DNA of 64,000 bases from Collimonas sp. OK307 (GTDB lineage Bacteria; Pseudomonadota; Gammaproteobacteria; Burkholderiales; Burkholderiaceae_D): NCBI RefSeq assembly GCF_900113705.1, contig NZ_FOQI01000013.1:1-64000 (forward strand). The letters are read 5' to 3'. Positions 1 through 8,546 of this stretch are shown here, one piece after another (positions within the stretch are counted from its first letter, which is position 1; each line of letters begins with the position of its first letter). A program made the translations under genes and the position numbers. The notes under the pieces were generated by a model. That model saw only the letters and a program-made list of their open reading frames with translations. It did not search any database and was not told the DNA's origin.

Positions 1-458
1 GGCGCCAGGTCGCCGGACGCGCCGACCGACCCTTTTTGCGGCATGATTGGATGGATACCGGCATTCAGGAAGGCCAGCAGACGATCGACTACTTCGACCC
101 GCGGCGCCGAATAATTGCTGGCAAACGCATTGGCGCGCAACAGCATGGTGGCGCGACTGACTTCTTCCGAGAACGGTTCGCCGATGCCGGCGCAATGGGC
201 CTTGATCAGCTGGGTCTGGAACAGCTCGATGTGTTCGACCTTGATACGGGTGTCTTTCAGCAAGCCGACGCCGGTGTTGAAGCTGTACATCATCGGCGCT
301 TCATCGTGCATCCAGGTCGATTCGATGTAGTCGCGGCTTTCTTTCAGGGCGGCGCGTGAAGAATCGGCCAAGGTCACAGGCAAGTGCGGCGCACGGGCGA
401 CGTCGACTACTTGCTGCGCAGTCAGGTTGAAGCCATCTATGGTGATAGTTTGGGACAT
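1..458 (-). CDS. Aromatic amino acid / histidine ammonia-lyase family protein (3' part outside window)
   Basis: This is the N-terminal 152 residues of a MIO-dependent lyase of the HAL/PAL family; the gene runs off the left edge. I see the family's FNTGVG segment near residue 62 and, at the window edge, the Ala-Ser-Gly triad in GASGDLA that cyclises to the MIO electrophile. Enzymes of this family remove ammonia from histidine, phenylalanine or tyrosine, or act as aminomutases; the substrate cannot be fixed from this part. The start ATG (458-456) lies just downstream of puuD on the same strand, with a strong hairpin between them. Its place beside urate genes is unusual for histidine degradation, since no hut genes are visible. 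Confidence 0.85.
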   Translation of the reverse strand, partial: MSQTITIDGFNLTAQQVVDVARAPHLPVTLADSSRAALKESRDYIESTWMHDEAPMMYSFNTGVGLLKDTRIKVEHIELFQTQLIKAHCAGIGEPFSEEVSRATMLLRANAFASNYSAPRVEVVDRLLAFLNAGIHPIMPQKGSVGASGDLA

Positions 459-495
459 GAGTACTCCAGATTTTTCTTGAATGAGGTCAAGCGCA

Positions 496-534
496 GAAGC
501 TGATTGAGCGTGGTAAAACTGCTCAATCAGCTTC
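496..534 (-). other. Perfect 14-bp-arm stem-loop between puuD and the lyase gene
   Basis: Arms GAAGCTGATTGAGC and its exact complement enclose an 11-nt loop. There is no T-run on the minus strand, so it is not a standard intrinsic terminator. It may reduce read-through or stabilise the puuD mRNA 3' end (inference). Confidence 0.6.
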
Positions 535-561
535 CGGCTTTCAGGGTGGTCGTTGCCCGAC

Positions 562-1842
562 TTACTTGGCGCCGGAGGTATACCAGGTGCCGATCAGGGC
601 ACGCTCGTCGTCGGTGATATGCGTCAGGTTAGCCAACGGCATCGCCTTCAATTGCACCGCTTGCTGATAGATCTTGTCGGCGTGCTGACGGATCTGGTCT
701 GCAGTCTGCAACATCACGCCGGCCGGTGCAGTAGCAAATCCTGGCTGGGTTGGCTGTGCCGAGTGGCAGGTAGCGCAACGCTGGCCGATGATTTCCTGGA
801 TATGCGCCATATCTGCGGTCGGAGCGGCGGCGGCTGCGGCGGCTGCAGTAGTTGCAGCGACGGTAGTGCCTGCTGCAACTGCGGCGTCTGCCTTGGCAAC
901 CGGCGCCACTGGCTGGATCGGCTTCGGCGCAATCGCAATCGCCACTGCCAGCAACAAGGCAACGCCGGCAATCGGATAACCGATCGAAACACGGCCAGCA
1001 TGACGCAAGTTGAAGAAGTGACGGATCAACGCGCCGGCAGCAATAATCGCCGCCAGGATCAGCCAGCTATATGCATGGTTGTAAGTCATGCCGTAGTGGT
1101 TGCTGATCATGATGAACAGCACTGGCAGCGTGAAATAATTGTTGTGCACGCTGCGTTGCTTGGCCCTCTTGCCGTAGATCGGATCAGGCGATTTACCGAC
1201 GCTCATCGCTTCCACCAGCTTGCGTTGCCCCGGGATGATCACCATCAGCACGTTACCCACCATCATGGTGCCGATCATGGCGCCGACATGGATATACGCA
1301 GCACGGCCGCTCAGCAAATGCGTCAGCACAAAGGCTGCGGCAACGATGAACAGATACATGACGATACCGAGCAGGCCATCACGTTTGCCCAGCGGCGAAC
1401 GGCACAGCAGGTCGTAAACGGTCCAGCCCACCACCAGCGTGCCGAGGCCGACGCCGATTGCTTGCCAGGTATTCAGATCGGCCACATCCTTGTTGATCAT
1501 CATGGCCGAAGCATTGAAGTAATAGACGATGAACAACATGGCAAAACCGGACAGCCAGGTGGCGTACGCTTCCCATTTGAACCAATGCAAGTCGTCCGGC
1601 AATTCAGCCGGGGCAACCAGGTATTTTTGCGGATTGTAGAAGCCGCCGCCGTGCACTGCCCACAACTCTCCGGACACACCCTTTTTGGCCAGATCGGATC
1701 CTGCCTTCGGCGGCCGGATCGAGTTATCCAGCCAGACGAAATAGAAGGATGCGCCGATCCAGGCAATGCCTGTAATCAGATGCAACCAGCGGACCAGCAA
1801 ATTGAGCCATTCGACTCCATACGAAACTAATAATGCATCCAT
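562..1842 (-). CDS. puuD: Urate hydroxylase PuuD (membrane urate oxidase with C-terminal cytochrome c)
   Basis: PuuD-type urate oxidases are integral membrane proteins that convert urate to 5-hydroxyisourate and pass electrons to a fused cytochrome c. The protein has about eight hydrophobic helices, a Pro/Ala-rich linker near residues 305-345 and a single haem c motif CATCH (Cys356, Cys359, His360 counted from the chosen start). At 426 residues it has the expected two-domain length. I chose the ATG at 1842, which has a GGGGAAG ribosome site, over an upstream start that would add 20 non-conserved residues. It is divergent from a LysR gene and lies opposite the urate permease, matching a urate catabolic role. 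Confidence 0.93.
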   Translation of the reverse strand: MDALLVSYGVEWLNLLVRWLHLITGIAWIGASFYFVWLDNSIRPPKAGSDLAKKGVSGELWAVHGGGFYNPQKYLVAPAELPDDLHWFKWEAYATWLSGFAMLFIVYYFNASAMMINKDVADLNTWQAIGVGLGTLVVGWTVYDLLCRSPLGKRDGLLGIVMYLFIVAAAFVLTHLLSGRAAYIHVGAMIGTMMVGNVLMVIIPGQRKLVEAMSVGKSPDPIYGKRAKQRSVHNNYFTLPVLFIMISNHYGMTYNHAYSWLILAAIIAAGALIRHFFNLRHAGRVSIGYPIAGVALLLAVAIAIAPKPIQPVAPVAKADAAVAAGTTVAATTAAAAAAAAPTADMAHIQEIIGQRCATCHSAQPTQPGFATAPAGVMLQTADQIRQHADKIYQQAVQLKAMPLANLTHITDDERALIGTWYTSGAK

Positions 1843-2162
1843 GTCTTCCCCACGATTATCACTCGTTTGCCACTGCGGGCTCTGCAAACGAAAGAGGTAC
1901 ACCCTCCAACACGGCCGCGAACTTTTTATAAACGTTGTTTTATATCAGCTCCGCTACGACCAACATGATCGGATAAGCAAGATACTTGCCCACCTTTCAT
2001 TTTCCTCTTCTTGCGCTCAGAAGTTAAAAGCGCGCCAGATTCACGCAAGATAAACGTATTGGGAATCTAAAACATGGATTTTCAGATATATTTGACATAC
2101 TCATATCCATATAACAAAATGAACTGCATCATACCCATAAATATTAATAGCTGGAGACAAGC
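1843..2162. promoter_or_regulatory. Divergent puuD / lysR control region
   Basis: This 320-bp gap separates the divergent puuD and LysR genes. A candidate plus-strand promoter is TTGACA at 2092-2097, a 17-bp spacer and CAAAAT at 2115-2120. Overlapping its -35 box is an interrupted dyad, GATAT (2085-2089) and ATATC (2103-2107) with 13 bp between, of the size LysR regulators often bind. The location suggests autoregulation and divergent control of puuD (inference). No further gene is visible. Confidence 0.45.
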
Positions 2163-3101
2163 ATGGCCAAGCTGCCGGACCACCTCGATATTCACCTGAT
2201 ACGCATACTGTATCTGTTGTTGTGCGAAAAGAATGTATCGCGTGTAGCCCTCAAGCTCAACCAGCCGCAACCGTCGATTTCGGCCTCGTTGCGCAAGCTG
2301 CGCGAACTCACCGGCGATCCCTTGCTGGTGCGTGGCGCGCGCGGCATGGTGCCAACCCAGCACGGTGAAAGCCTGCTGAAACCGGCCAAACGCATCCTCG
2401 AGGAAACCGAACGGCTGTTTGTCCAAAAAGCCACGTTCGTGCCCCAGGCTGAAGCACGCACCTTCCATATCGCTGCACCAGATTACATGAATACGCCGTT
2501 CTTCCTGGAAGTCGTGGCGCGCTTGCGCCGCGAATCGCCGAAGAGCCGCATCGTGATTCATGCACTGGGGCCGGAAACCGATTACGTCCGGCTGCTGTCG
2601 GACGGCGACCTGGACCTGGTCATCGCCAATTGGGACGAACCGCCGCAACATCTGCATTTATCCAAACTGTTCGACGATCCTATCGTCTGCCTGATGCGCG
2701 CCGACAGCGCCTATGCCAAACGTACCGGACCAGACCAGATGACAGTCGAGGATTATCTCTCGCTGCCGCATGTGGCGCCATGGCAGGTGTTGCCCGGTTA
2801 TCACGGCATTATCGATTCCTTCCTCGACAGCCAGAACCTGAACCGCAACGTAGTGGTCGAATCCGCCTACTTCGGCATGCTGCCCTATATGGTGGCGCAA
2901 ACCGACCTGGTGCTGACCACCGGCCGCCAGTTCGCCCGTTTTTATGAAAAGACCCTATCGCTGAAAAGCTTCACCCTGCCCATCAAGTTTCCGCCGATGC
3001 GTTTTTATCAACTGTGGCATGAACGGGTGCATCAGGCAACCGAACACAAATGGCTGCGCGAACAAATCGGGATTGCTGCGAAGGCAATGATTGCCAAATA
3101 A
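2163..3101 (+). CDS. LysR-family transcriptional regulator of the urate genes
   Basis: A 312-residue LysR regulator with an N-terminal winged helix-turn-helix (about residues 9-65, including NQPQPSISASLRKLRE) and a C-terminal effector-binding domain from about residue 95. The length is typical. The ATG at 2163 follows GGAG with good spacing. It is divergent from puuD and directly upstream of the urate permease, so it probably senses urate or a breakdown product and controls both (inference from position). The inducer cannot be read from the sequence. Confidence 0.88.
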   Translation: MAKLPDHLDIHLIRILYLLLCEKNVSRVALKLNQPQPSISASLRKLRELTGDPLLVRGARGMVPTQHGESLLKPAKRILEETERLFVQKATFVPQAEARTFHIAAPDYMNTPFFLEVVARLRRESPKSRIVIHALGPETDYVRLLSDGDLDLVIANWDEPPQHLHLSKLFDDPIVCLMRADSAYAKRTGPDQMTVEDYLSLPHVAPWQVLPGYHGIIDSFLDSQNLNRNVVVESAYFGMLPYMVAQTDLVLTTGRQFARFYEKTLSLKSFTLPIKFPPMRFYQLWHERVHQATEHKWLREQIGIAAKAMIAK

Positions 3102-3353
3102 ATAAGCATCCGCGTGGGCACTATGTGCTCACCCTACTTATCAAACAACTACATATATCCAAATACATAAATCAACTATCAGTCAGCAAATATATCGTGA
3201 GGGCCTGAGCCAAGTAGTATCGGACGCACAGGCCCCGTCTATACCGCGGGTGACTTGTGGGCTGTAGCGCTTCAACCAGATCGGCAGCAGTTTAAAAAAG
3301 CCGGATTGATGTCGCCGCAAGCACTAAAATCATAATTAGCACCTAGGAGACAC

Positions 3354-4751
3354 ATGATGACCAGCACCACTGATCCAGTAGATGAAAGACTCCCCGTAGG
3401 TAAACTCGCTGCACTCGGCATGCAGCACGTGCTGGTGATGTACGCCGGCGCGATTGCCGTGCCGCTGATCATTGGCGGCGCGCTCAACCTGGCAAAAAGC
3501 GACATCGCATTCCTGATCAGCGCCGACTTGTTTTGCTGCGGCCTGGTAACCTTGATCCAAAGCCTCGGTTTCTGGAAATTCGGCATCAAGATGCCGGTAA
3601 TGATGGGGGTCACCTTTGCTGCCGTCGGTCCGATGGTAGCGATGGCCGGCAACCCGCAAATGACTATCGTCCATATCTACGGCGCCGTCATCGTCTCCGG
3701 TATCTTCTGCGTTTTTGCCGCCCCTTACATGAGTCGCCTGATGCGCTTCTTCCCGCCGGTCGTGACCGGCACGGTGATCAGCGTCATCGGCATTTCACTG
3801 ATGGGCGTCGGCATCAACTGGGCGGCCGGCGGCCAACCGGTAATCGGCACCCTGGTCGATGGCGTCTTCACCAAAATCCCCAACCCCGACTACGGCTCGC
3901 CGACCAGCCTCGGCATCGCGCTGGTAGTGCTGGTATCGATCCTGTTGATCACTAAATACGTCAAAGGCTTTATCGCCAATATCTCGGTGCTGAGCGGCAT
4001 GATCATTGGTTTCGTCATTGCCTTGGCCATGGGGAAAATCAGCTTTTACGGCCTCGGCGACGCCGAATGGTTTGCCTTCATCCGCCCGTTCCACTACGGC
4101 TGGCCGAAGTTCGACATCGGTTCGATTCTCAGCATGTGCCTGGTCATGATCGTGACCATGATCGAATCGACCGGGATGTTCATCGCCCTCGGTGAAATCG
4201 TCGGCAAGAAAATCGACGACAAGACCCTGGCGCGCGGTCTGCGCGTCGACGGCCTGGGCAGCGTGATTGGCGGCATCTTCAATACTTTCCCTTACACCTC
4301 GTTCTCGCAGAATGTCGGCCTGGTCGGCGTTACCGGTGTGCGCAGCCGTTATGTCTGCGCCGCTGCCGGCGTGATCCTGATGCTGTTCGGGCTGTTCCCG
4401 AAAATGGCGCACGTGGCCGCCTCGATTCCGCAATTCGTGCTGGGCGGCGCCGGCATCGTCATGTTTGGCATGGTGGCGGCAACCGGCATCAAGATCTTGT
4501 CGGGCGTCGATTTCCAGCGCAACCGGAATAATCTGTTCATCGTCGCAGTGAGCTTCGGCGCCGGCATGATTCCTATCGTGGCGCCAACCTTTTTCGACAA
4601 GATGCCGTTGTTCCTGTCGACCATCCTGCACAGCGGCATCTTGCTGGCTTCCGCGATGGCGGTCCTGTTGAATCTGTTTTTCAACGGCAAGGGTTCCAAT
4701 GAAGACAGCCGCGCGCATGCACTGGCGGCGGCACAAAGCTCCGATCACTAA
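3354..4751 (+). CDS. Urate/xanthine permease (nucleobase:cation symporter-2 family)
   Basis: A 465-residue polytopic inner-membrane protein of the NCS2/NAT family (UacT, XanP, UraA relatives). Multiple hydrophobic helices run through the whole length, and the stretch with ESTGMFIALGEIVG near residue 270 matches the conserved substrate-site helix of this family. It should bring in urate or xanthine with protons. The start ATG follows AGGAG at 3345-3349. Its neighbours (PuuD, OHCU decarboxylase, 8-oxoguanine deaminase) favour urate as substrate. The 252 bp before it (3102-3353) contain no gene and probably hold its promoter. Confidence 0.9.
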   Translation: MMTSTTDPVDERLPVGKLAALGMQHVLVMYAGAIAVPLIIGGALNLAKSDIAFLISADLFCCGLVTLIQSLGFWKFGIKMPVMMGVTFAAVGPMVAMAGNPQMTIVHIYGAVIVSGIFCVFAAPYMSRLMRFFPPVVTGTVISVIGISLMGVGINWAAGGQPVIGTLVDGVFTKIPNPDYGSPTSLGIALVVLVSILLITKYVKGFIANISVLSGMIIGFVIALAMGKISFYGLGDAEWFAFIRPFHYGWPKFDIGSILSMCLVMIVTMIESTGMFIALGEIVGKKIDDKTLARGLRVDGLGSVIGGIFNTFPYTSFSQNVGLVGVTGVRSRYVCAAAGVILMLFGLFPKMAHVAASIPQFVLGGAGIVMFGMVAATGIKILSGVDFQRNRNNLFIVAVSFGAGMIPIVAPTFFDKMPLFLSTILHSGILLASAMAVLLNLFFNGKGSNEDSRAHALAAAQSSDH

Positions 4752-4782
4752 AACTGTTTTTGAAGTAAATTGAAGTAGATGT

Positions 4783-4841
4783 GGGTCCAACCCGTATTTG
4801 AAATAGAAGCGATTTAACCAAGGATGAAGCGGGTCGGACCC
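4783..4841 (+). promoter_or_regulatory. Stem-loop in the permease-uraD intergenic region
   Basis: GGGTCCAACCCG (4783-4794) can pair with CGGGTCGGACCC (4830-4841) through 11 Watson-Crick pairs and one G-U pair, around a 35-nt loop. It ends 13 bases before the uraD-allC start, which has no clear Shine-Dalgarno. Control of that start or mRNA processing is possible; there is no T-run. Confidence 0.45.
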
Positions 4842-4854
4842 GCCAACGATACAA

Positions 4855-6615
4855 ATGACAACATTAGAACAACTGAATAACAGCGATGTAACCGCCTTCG
4901 TTTCAACGCTGCATGGCATCTATGAGCATTCGCCATGGATCCCTGAACGCGCCGCCGCGCAACGGCCGTTTGCCAACATCACCGCACTCAAGCAGGCGAT
5001 GCAGGCGGTCGTCAGCAAGGCCACCCGGGAAGAACAACTGGGCCTGATCCGCGCCCACCCGGAGTTGGCCGGTAAAGCAGCCGTCTCCGGCGAACTGACG
5101 GTCGAATCGACCGGCGAGCAAGCCAAGGCAGGCCTCAACAATTGCAGCCCTGAAGAATTCGCCACACTGCAAAAACTGAACGCCGACTACAACACCAAAT
5201 TCGGCTTCCCATTCATCCTCGCAGTCAAAGGCGCCGATGGCCAGGGCCTGTCGCGCCAGGCCATCATCGCCACCTTCAGCCGCCGCCTGAAAAACCAGTT
5301 CGACGATGAACTGGGAGAAGCGCTGCGCCAGATCGGCCGGATTGCCGAAATGCGTACCAACGATCTGCTTGGCTACACGCCGCAACTCGGCAAAACCATC
5401 ATGCAATGGGCTGAACAGATCGGCGCCTGGAGCGATGACGAGACTGGCCTCACCTGCGCCTACATGACCGACTCACATCGTCGTACTGCGGCGCAGATTG
5501 CCGGCTGGATGCGCGAAGCCGGCATGCAAGCCGAGATCGACGCGGTCGGTAATGTGGTCGGCCGCTACCTGTCCGACAATCCCGCAGCCAAGACGCTGAT
5601 GACCGGTTCGCATTACGACACCGTGCGCAACGGCGGCAAATACGATGGCCGCGAAGGTATCTTGCTGCCGATCGCTATTGTCAAGCACTTGCATGAGCGC
5701 GGCGAAAAACTGCCGTTCCACTTTGAAATCGTCGGCTTCTCGGAAGAAGAAGGCGTGCGTTTCAAGAGCACTTTCCTCGGCAGCAATGCCATCATCGGCC
5801 AGTTCAATATGGAACTGCTGAACAATCTCGACCGCGACGGCATCAGCATGCGCGATGCGTTGCTGAAAGCCGGCCACGATCCTGCAGCGATTCCTGCCAT
5901 TGCGCGCAACCCGGCCGATTTGCTGGGTTACGTCGAAGTGCATATCGAACAAGGGCCGGTCCTGCTGCATCGCGACCTGCCGGTCGGCATTGTCACCTCG
6001 ATTGCCGGCAGCTGCCGCTATATGGTGCAGCTGAAAGGCGTCGCCAGCCACTCCGGCACCACGCCGATGTCGATGCGCAAGGACGCTGCCACCGCCGCCG
6101 CAGAAATCCTGCTGTATGTGGAACAGCGCTGCGCGCAAGACCAGCAAGCATCGCTGGTGGGCACCGTCGGCCAGCTGCAAGTGCCAAACGGTTCGACCAA
6201 TGTGATCCCGGGCGCCTGCGTATTCTCGCTGGATATCCGTGCCGCCGACGACAACATCCGCGATGCTGCGGTAGCCGATGTGCTGCAACATATCGAAAAG
6301 GTGTGCGAACGCCGCTGCGTCGAAGCCAATGTCGAAAGAATGGTGTCCGCCCCGGCCGCACCTTGCGCTTCGTGGCTGATGGACCAGTTGTCCGCAGCCA
6401 CCGAACGGGCCGGTGTGCAGCCGTTCAAACTCGCTTCCGGCGCCGGTCATGACGCCATGACCATCGCTAAAATAACTGATGTCGCCATGCTGTTTACGCG
6501 TTGCGGCAACGGTGGCATCAGCCACAATCCATTGGAAACAATGACTGCGGACGATGCCGAAGTATCGGCGCAAATCTTGCTGGATTTCCTACGCCGCTTT
6601 ACACCGAAACCTTAA
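4855..6615 (+). CDS. Bifunctional OHCU decarboxylase - allantoate amidohydrolase
   Basis: Two purine-catabolic enzymes are fused in 586 residues. Residues 1-165 match UraD: they start with the family N-terminus (FVSTLHGIYEHSPW) and carry RAHPELAGKA; this domain decarboxylates OHCU to (S)-allantoin. Residues from about 175 match the M20/AllC-HyuC amidohydrolases, with GSHYDTV (His253, Asp255), GGKYDG, EEEG and HIEQGP supplying the two-metal site. This half probably hydrolyses allantoate, although ureidoglycolate or carbamoyl-amino acids are possible. The start lacks a good ribosome site but agrees with the family N-terminus. It is co-directional with the permease and the deaminase gene. Confidence 0.92.
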   Translation: MTTLEQLNNSDVTAFVSTLHGIYEHSPWIPERAAAQRPFANITALKQAMQAVVSKATREEQLGLIRAHPELAGKAAVSGELTVESTGEQAKAGLNNCSPEEFATLQKLNADYNTKFGFPFILAVKGADGQGLSRQAIIATFSRRLKNQFDDELGEALRQIGRIAEMRTNDLLGYTPQLGKTIMQWAEQIGAWSDDETGLTCAYMTDSHRRTAAQIAGWMREAGMQAEIDAVGNVVGRYLSDNPAAKTLMTGSHYDTVRNGGKYDGREGILLPIAIVKHLHERGEKLPFHFEIVGFSEEEGVRFKSTFLGSNAIIGQFNMELLNNLDRDGISMRDALLKAGHDPAAIPAIARNPADLLGYVEVHIEQGPVLLHRDLPVGIVTSIAGSCRYMVQLKGVASHSGTTPMSMRKDAATAAAEILLYVEQRCAQDQQASLVGTVGQLQVPNGSTNVIPGACVFSLDIRAADDNIRDAAVADVLQHIEKVCERRCVEANVERMVSAPAAPCASWLMDQLSAATERAGVQPFKLASGAGHDAMTIAKITDVAMLFTRCGNGGISHNPLETMTADDAEVSAQILLDFLRRFTPKP

Positions 6616-6651
6616 GCCAGGGCTTGAACCAGCGTCTTTGGATTTAACGTA

Positions 6652-8013
6652 ATGTCTAAAACCTTATTGATAAAAAATGCGCGCGTTGTGGTCACCATGG
6701 ACCACGCGCGCCGCGAAATTGCCGGCGGTGCGGTCTTCATCCGCGATAACGTGATTGAACAGGTAGGCAACAGCGCCGACCTGCCGCAAACTGCCGACGA
6801 AGTCATCGACGCCAGCAATCACGTCGTCATCCCGGGCCTGGTGAACACCCATCACCATATGTACCAAAGCCTGACGCGCGTGATTCCGGCAGCGCAAAAC
6901 GGCGAGCTGTTCAACTGGCTGACCAACCTGTATCCGATCTGGGCCAACCTGACGCCAGAGATGATCCAGGTCTCGACCTTGACCGCGATGGCAGAGCTCA
7001 TCATGTCTGGTTGCACCACCAGCAGCGATCACCTGTACATCTATCCGAACGGCTGCAAGCTGGACGATAGTATCGAAGCGGCGCAACAGATCGGCATGCG
7101 CTTCCATGCTGCGCGCGGTTCGATGAGCGTCGGCCAGTCGAAAGGCGGCTTGCCGCCGGATCGCGTGGTGGAAGATGAAAAAGCCATCCTGCAAGATACG
7201 CAGCGCCTGATCGAGACCTGGCACGACAGCAGCCGGCATGCGATGCAACGCATCGTGGTGGCGCCCTGTTCGCCGTTTTCGGTATCGCGCAACTTGATGC
7301 GTGAATCGGCGAACCTGGCGCGTCACCATGGCGTCTCGCTGCATACGCATCTGGCGGAAAACGTCAACGACATCGCCTACAGCCGTGAGAAATTCAACAT
7401 GACGCCGGCGGAATATGCGGAAGATTGCGGCTGGGTCGGCCACGATGTCTGGCATGCCCATTGCGTCCAGCTCGACGACGAAGGTATCTACATGTTCGCG
7501 CGCACCGGCACCGGCATCGCCCACTGCCCTTGCTCCAACATGCGGCTAGCCTCCGGTATCGCGCCGATCCGCAAGATGGTCGATGCCGGCGTGCCGGTCG
7601 GTATCGGTGTCGACGGTTCGGCCTCCAACGACGGCGCCCATATGCTGGGTGAAGTGCGGCAAGCAATGCTGTTGCAGCGGGTCGGTTTCGGCCCCGACGC
7701 CATGACCGCACGGCAGGCGCTGGAGCTGGCGACGCTGGGCGGCGCCAAGGTGCTCAATCGTGACGATATCGGCGCGCTGGAACCAGGCATGTCGGCCGAT
7801 CTGGTGCTGTTCGACATGAACCAGGTCAAGTTCGCCGGTGGCTGGCACGATCCGGTTGCGGCGTTGGTATTCTGCACGCCGTCGGATGTTGCGTACAGCA
7901 TCATCAACGGTCGCGTAGTGGTGCGCAATGGCCAGTTCACCACGGTCGATCTCGGCAATGTGCTGGAACGCCACAACAAGCTGGCGTTGTCACTGGCTGA
8001 AGCTGCGCGCTGA
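6652..8013 (+). CDS. 8-oxoguanine deaminase (amidohydrolase family)
   Basis: A 453-residue metal-dependent amidohydrolase of the TrzN/AtzA/SsnA group, closest in my reading to bacterial 8-oxoguanine deaminases, which turn 8-oxoguanine into urate. The fold markers are present: NTHHHM (metal ligands near residues 67-69), HTHLAE, a later His in DVWHAHCVQ and the terminal Asp in GIGVDGSASND. Feeding urate fits its place after the urate genes. Guanine deaminase or another aminohydrolase activity cannot be ruled out from motifs. It ends just before a strong terminator, closing the operon. Confidence 0.87.
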   Translation: MSKTLLIKNARVVVTMDHARREIAGGAVFIRDNVIEQVGNSADLPQTADEVIDASNHVVIPGLVNTHHHMYQSLTRVIPAAQNGELFNWLTNLYPIWANLTPEMIQVSTLTAMAELIMSGCTTSSDHLYIYPNGCKLDDSIEAAQQIGMRFHAARGSMSVGQSKGGLPPDRVVEDEKAILQDTQRLIETWHDSSRHAMQRIVVAPCSPFSVSRNLMRESANLARHHGVSLHTHLAENVNDIAYSREKFNMTPAEYAEDCGWVGHDVWHAHCVQLDDEGIYMFARTGTGIAHCPCSNMRLASGIAPIRKMVDAGVPVGIGVDGSASNDGAHMLGEVRQAMLLQRVGFGPDAMTARQALELATLGGAKVLNRDDIGALEPGMSADLVLFDMNQVKFAGGWHDPVAALVFCTPSDVAYSIINGRVVVRNGQFTTVDLGNVLERHNKLALSLAEAAR

Positions 8014-8032
8014 TACGCAGGTCCGGCAACGC

Positions 8033-8072
8033 AAAAATGGCCGCTCGCTGCAAGCAAGCGGCCATTTTTTTA
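8033..8072 (+). terminator. Intrinsic terminator after the 8-oxoguanine deaminase gene
   Basis: AAAATGGCCGCT pairs with AGCGGCCATTTT around an 11-nt loop and runs into a T-tract. The A-rich upstream arm means it could also stop transcription arriving from the right. Confidence 0.9.
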
Positions 8073-8086
8073 TCCATGACGGTTTG

Positions 8087-8532
8087 TCAGGCGCCGATCA
8101 AACCTTGGCCGCAAACGCGAATCGTGTCGCCGCTGATACCGTATGCACCCGGGGTACATAGAAACGTCACCAGCTCCGCCACATCGCGCGGCTTGCCGCC
8201 CTGCTTTACCGGGTTCAGGCGACGGCCGATCTGGCGGGCCATGAACGGCATGTCCTGTGTCATCGCCGCATGATCAGGATGTCAGGGCCGGGAGCGGTAC
8301 TTTCGGGCAGGGTTTCCAGCGACACCGCTCCCGCATCCAGCGCGATTACCCATAGCCGGTCTATCGCGTAACCATTGGGAGAACGGCCCAGCAGGATATT
8401 TTTCCGTACCAGTGGTCGCGCTGCATAAGGACCTTTGCTACGAGCCAGTTCGACTGGCGCCGGCAATCCCAACATCTTCACCATGCCGGCGCCGATCGGA
8501 TTACCGCCCAATTTCATTAACAAGTCGGACAT
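8087..8532 (-). pseudogene. Remnant of a long-type FabG-like SDR gene (internal deletion and frameshift)
   Basis: Two separate parts of one gene are visible. Positions 8532-8260 encode the N-terminal arm typical of the roughly 450-residue SDR proteins annotated as 3-oxoacyl-ACP reductases (starting MSDLLMKLGGNPIGAG). Positions 8263-8087, in another frame, encode the C-terminal end of the same family (FMARQIGRRLNPVKQGGKP and then VCGQGLIGA). The Rossmann core with the catalytic Tyr-x-x-x-Lys is missing, so about 300 residues were lost and the frame shifted. It lies downstream of the lipase-foldase genes. A working enzyme is very unlikely. Confidence 0.75.
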
Positions 8533-8546
8533 GACTGCTGCTTTCC

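Noticed and set aside
553-1830. Long plus-strand reading frame of 425 codons opposite puuD
   Set aside because: It is the shadow of a clear membrane urate oxidase gene, with odd His/Arg/Gln-rich composition and no family features.
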